Assembly: GCA_041908765.1 (NCBI GenBank)
Contig: JAYREU010000017.1
Coordinates: 1 to 9,893 of the forward strand
From: CAYUST01 sp041908765
GTDB lineage: Bacteria > Patescibacteriota > Gracilibacteria > Absconditabacterales > Absconditicoccaceae
Direction: 5' to 3'
DNA: 9,893 bases
The notes below the pieces were generated by a model. That model was not told the DNA's origin. It made no database searches and saw only the letters and a program-made list of their open reading frames with translations. The translations under genes were made by a program, and so were the position numbers. Below are positions 6,569-9,893 of this stretch, one piece after another; the stretch's first letter is position 1, and each line of letters starts with the position of its first letter.

Positions 6569-8065
6569 CTAGGTGATGATTTCTCCAAACAACGTGAAGG
6601 CCTTTTTGCCGGTGACTTTGGCGGTCACAAACTGACCGATACTTATTCCTGGTTCCTTGGGCAACACTATCGTCTTCATGGAATCTGTATACCCCAGGAG
6701 GACGTCTTCTTTGTCTTCACGAATCATGACAGATCTGGTGGTACCGATATCTTTTTCGTTGTTTTTGTCTGACATACTGATGAGTAAGGCATTGAGACGT
6801 TGTCGCCTCTCTTTCTTGACCGCCAACGGAACGTTATCTTCATATTTTTTGGCACCGTAGGTACCGGGTCTGGGCGAATAGATGCCCATATAAATCATAT
6901 CAAACTGACTGTACTCTGCCAAGGCGAGAGATTGTTGAAAGTCTTCTTCTGTCTCATCACAAAATCCTACAATGATATCACTCGTGATGCTGATTGGTCT
7001 GTTTAATGCGCGCAACTGATCGACAAATACTTTGTACTGCTCTGCGGTGTAGCCTCTGAACATTTTCTTGAGCACTGCGGTAGAGCCTGATTGCAACGGC
7101 ATATGAATATGCGGACAGAGTTTCTCCTCACTTGTATGTAAGGCAAATAATTCTGGCGAGAAATAGGTCGGATACGGAGAAGTATATCTCAGCCACACCA
7201 AGCCTGGTAACGCCAAGATCCCCTGGAGAATAGCACAAAAATCTGGATGTTTATTGACGATCTGCCCTAGGAGTACAATCTCCTCAGCACCCGACGCAAG
7301 GTGCACCTTCGCCTCTGCAATAATCTCATCGACAGGTCTATGTTTCTCCAAACCTCTCGCATACGGTACAATACAGTACGCACAAAACTGTGAACAGCCC
7401 GTAGAAATAGGGAGATACGCGGTCTTGGTTTTCTCCTTGAACAGCATATTGGCATTCTGCGGAATAATGCCTAGATACTCATTGGTGAGTTCGCTCTCAT
7501 AGGTGACCTCATAACTAAGACGTTTCATCATCAAAGGCAAAAATCAGGTGTCATTGATACGGAAAAATAATTCCACATTTGGAAAGGCTGCCTGCATCTG
7601 ACGAAAGAGAGGATCAAATGCATGATTTATATAGAGTAAATTCTGTGTCTGATCATCAGCAGTAAGTGCAAATGCCTTAGCCACTTTTTTGAGCTCAACA
7701 TCATCCTCCAATGAAGAAAGCCCCACAACGATCGGATCTGTAGTTGTCAACGAATGGAGAAAGTTCCCTTTGGGATACTTCTTACTCTTGGTAGTTTGCG
7801 CTTTCTTGAGATTGAGATTGTGTTGAATCATACAACCCGTCAGCCAAACCTTTTGGTGAGGGAGCATTTCCTTCAGCTGTCACCATACCTTATCCTCTGA
7901 TTTCTGTCTCACGCTACACGTATCCAAAATAACAATATCTGCTTGAGCAATATCATCGACATGCGCCCAACCACAATGCGTCAGCACCGCTTTGATACGG
8001 GCTGCATCACTATAGTTCATTTGACAGCCATAGATGATGATATGGAATGTTTTCATAGTAGACAT
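6569..8065 (-). CDS. miaB: tRNA-2-methylthio-N6-dimethylallyladenosine synthase MiaB, 498 aa
   Basis: This radical-SAM methylthiotransferase converts i6A37 to ms2i6A37 in tRNAs that read codons beginning with U, using two [4Fe-4S] clusters. The N-terminal domain has Cys14 (YGCQMN), Cys50 (LDTCSVR) and Cys78 (LTGCMIQ). The radical-SAM motif CSQFCAYC gives Cys224, Cys228 and Cys231. Further MiaB signatures are LLGQIVNK, HIHMPLQSGS, DIIVGFCDETEEDF (usually GFPGE) and a C-terminal TRAM-like RNA-binding region. YGCQMN favours MiaB over MtaB. From Cys78 to Cys224 is 146 residues, about 70 more than in E. coli MiaB, so there is an insertion around residues 80-160. Two TGA codons (7880-7882 and 7544-7546; Gly62 and Gly174) are read as Gly. 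It stops at TAG. ATG 8065 was chosen; ATG 8056 (MKTFHIIIYG) is equally plausible and TTG 8071 less so. No Shine-Dalgarno is seen. Confidence 0.92.
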
Positions 8066-8103
8066 AAACAAAACAAAAGCCTATCCTCGAAATGAAGATA
8101 GGC
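8066..8103 (-). terminator. Hairpin with T-rich tail between the SLH gene and miaB
   Basis: On the minus strand GCCTATCTTC / GAGGATAGGC forms a 10-bp stem (one T-G wobble, loop ATTTC; 8079-8103), followed by a T-rich tail broken by two G residues (8066-8078). It should terminate the SLH/EGF gene. The tail ends directly at the miaB ATG, and a TATAAT lies upstream of the stem, so it may also act as an attenuator in the miaB leader. Confidence 0.72.
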
Positions 8104-8115
8104 ATACTTGTGTGC

Positions 8116-8143
8116 ATTATAATGAAATTAGCAAACGTATCCA
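8116..8143 (-). promoter_or_regulatory. Candidate miaB promoter upstream of the hairpin
   Basis: On the minus strand TGGATA (8138-8143), a 16-bp spacer and a perfect TATAAT (8116-8121) would start transcription near 8109. The RNA would then contain the whole 8079-8103 hairpin ahead of miaB. The -35 is only a partial match. Confidence 0.42.
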
Positions 8144-8149
8144 CAGATT

Positions 8150-9893
8150 TTATTTATCAAATTTTGGGAAGAGATTTTTGGCAAATCTTCTCAACATAAT
8201 CATCACATATCCCCTAATCTCTACGATGGTAATTACATCATCATCTACTTTGGTCATAATTGCATCCCTCTTGAGTGCATCCAAATGCCTCTTCCACCAA
8301 GGGATTATAGTCTCAGTTACTGGTATATTGTATTTACCATTGTAAATTAATCTCGCAAAGACTGTGCCAAATTGGGCTCTCGTCACGTAATCGTTTGGCT
8401 CAAAGGTAGTTTTAGGAGCACCTGCTTGATTGAGTCCCATCAATCACAACTGACATGCAAGTTTAATATATTTTTGTTCACTGCTAGCTGTACCTGCAAT
8501 ATCAGTAAACACACATACTCTTGAAGGGTCAGGTTGTTTATCAAATATCTTCATAGCAAAGACTGACATCATCTTAGCAAGTTCTTTTCTCAATAAACCA
8601 TCCTCCACTCTCGCCTCCTCAAAGGTCGGCATGGTTGTTGCTCAAATTTCATATGAGAAGCAATATCATTGATGCATTTCATCACTTTCATTACACTTAG
8701 ATAGTGCATTTTGCAATGCTTCTAACACCTCATCTACCACTACAACCTCTTCTCCAGTACCACCTTCTTGCCCATTTTGATCCTCAGCTAAAGCGCTTCA
8801 AGCAGATCATGCTCATCATGCTCAACCTCATCATGCAAATTCCTGAATAGGAAAGCACTGTATACCATTACCTTGGAATCATGACAAACACTCACACATG
8901 AACGAACCAGTAGTATTGGTACAAAGTGCATTGAGATCACAATTATTGCCACTTCCTTCACCCAAGCACTCATCTTGATCAAGACAGGCAACTCCATTTC
9001 CTGTATATCCAACATCACAGGTACACATAAATGATCCGCCTGTATTTGTACAACTAGCATTCATATCACAATTATTTCCACTTCATTCTCAGATACATTC
9101 GTTGTAGTCCGTACAGGTTACTCCGTTCCCGGTATATCCTGGATCACAGGTACACATAAATGATCATGTCGTATCTGTACATATAGCATGAATATCACAG
9201 TTATTTCCACTTCCTTCTCCTAGACATTCATCTACATTGAAACAACTCATAGCACCCGTATCACTTCAGTAACCAGTTCAACATGGTTCACATGTTGCTG
9301 ATCACGTATTGCTATAGGTATTGGGACTACATACTAAACAACTCATTGAGCCTGTTGTTGAAGCATATCCTCATGGGCATATAAGACAAGAAGCTGAACC
9401 AGGGAATTCACTATATTCACCTGCATCACATTGCTCACACGTAGCTGCTCATGTATCACTATAGCTTCCTGGATCACAGAGTATACAGGTATTTGCGCCC
9501 GTATCACTATAGCTTCATGCAACACATTGCTCACACGTCAAAGATCCAAATAATGCTGCGAAACTACCTGGGCTACACAGATCACAGGTTGCTGATCACG
9601 TGTCGCTATAGCTTCCTGGATCACATAAATCACAACTTACTGCTCCTGTATCACTGTGTCTACCTGCATCACAACTTATACAAATTCAGCCAGTGCCAAA
9701 GGTGCCTGCATTACATGCGTCACAAATTATACCATTACCGCTATATCCTCAATCACACGTACACGTAAATGAGCCCGGTGTGTTGCCACACGTTGCGTTT
9801 GCGTCACAGTTATTTCATGATCCTTCTCAGATACATTCGTTGTAGTCCGTACAGGTCACTCCGTTCCCGGTATATCCTGCATCACACGTACAC
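8150..9893 (-). CDS. Secreted EGF / Cys-rich repeat / SLH surface protein, C-terminal 580 aa (5' end outside window)
   Basis: This is the C-terminal part of a large extracellular protein whose start lies beyond 9893. In protein order it contains: a partial EGF module (9893 to about 9846); an EGF module (about 9844-9730, NECIGEGSGNNCD); a Cys-rich block (about 9729-9245) of repeats like CDPGSYSDTGAVSCDLC, resembling ephrin-receptor/GCC2_GCC3 repeats; and three calcium-binding-type EGF modules (about 9240-8862, DECLGEGSGNNCD...GSFMC.C..GYTGNG). Next come a glycine linker (8798-8833), an acidic spacer with EEVVVVDE, and three SLH-like modules ending at TAA. The SLH landmarks are LLRKELAKM, FTDIAG, FEPNDYVTRAQFGTVFARL and EIRGYVMIMLRR. 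SLH modules normally anchor proteins to the cell wall or S-layer, so the EGF and Cys-rich part would face outward, perhaps for adhesion. About 25 in-frame TGA codons are needed. A terminator at 8066-8103 follows. Confidence 0.9.
9086..9155 (-). repeat. 70-bp EGF-module DNA repeat, copy 1
   Basis: It matches 9824-9893 at 67 of 70 positions, exactly 738 bp (246 codons) away, so both copies are in the same reading frame. It encodes the end of one EGF module and the linker into the next (GYTGNGVTC-TDYNECI). Confidence 0.85.
9824..9893 (-). repeat. 70-bp EGF-module DNA repeat, copy 2
   Basis: This is the partner of 9086-9155 with three mismatches in 70 bp. It is cut by the window edge, so the match may extend further. 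Such near-identity between modules separated by diverged repeats points to recent duplication or gene conversion. Confidence 0.85.

Noticed and set aside
9245..9729. Regularly spaced short repeats that could be taken for a CRISPR array
   Set aside because: The period follows Cys-rich codon units in one open frame, and repeats are degenerate with no unique spacers.

Overview
The window appears to come from a Candidate Phyla Radiation (Patescibacteria) bacterium of the Absconditabacteria (SR1) / Gracilibacteria (BD1-5) type, which reads UGA as glycine (translation table 25). With the standard code nearly every gene breaks into fragments ending in TGA. With UGA = Gly the fragments join into full-length proteins, and the new glycines fall in family motifs: thioredoxin reductase IATG and GGGDSA, and the asparagine-synthase motifs SGGKDS and GFGGDE. 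I count about 50 in-frame TGA codons. Every real gene stops at TAA or TAG. All calls below use UGA = Gly.

Layout. At the left end a GerMN-domain lipoprotein (148-696, +) is the only plus-strand gene. It ends at a strong hairpin terminator (712-740), followed by a small GC-rich hairpin repeat. Everything else is on the minus strand. In window order: a 60-residue hypothetical protein (837-1019); a membrane-anchored hypothetical protein (1151-1753) whose stop codon lies inside its own terminator; an unrecognised 327-residue protein (1823-2806); thioredoxin reductase TrxB (2993-3946); an asparagine-synthase-like PP-loop protein with no catalytic glutaminase cysteine (4027-5445); a 289-residue hypothetical protein (5616-6485); the tRNA methylthiotransferase MiaB with an internal insertion (6569-8065); and the C-terminal part of a large secreted protein (8150 to beyond 9893) built of EGF-like modules, ephrin-receptor/GCC-type Cys-rich repeats, a UGA-encoded glycine linker and three SLH-like modules.

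Regulation. Most genes seem to be single units with their own sigma70-like promoter. Six candidates share a 16-bp spacer between -35 and -10, and starts generally lack a clear Shine-Dalgarno sequence. Terminators are visible at 712-740, 1153-1181, 2905-2926, 5531-5563 and 8066-8103.

The most interesting items are the UGA recoding and how it is used (seven UGA glycines in a 12-codon linker), the eukaryote-like EGF/Cys-rich/SLH surface protein (a candidate host-attachment factor), the glutaminase-less AsnB homologue with a 25-codon ORF overlapping its start, and two independent tandem duplications of gene 3' ends just before terminators. No tRNA, rRNA, CRISPR array or insertion sequence was seen.
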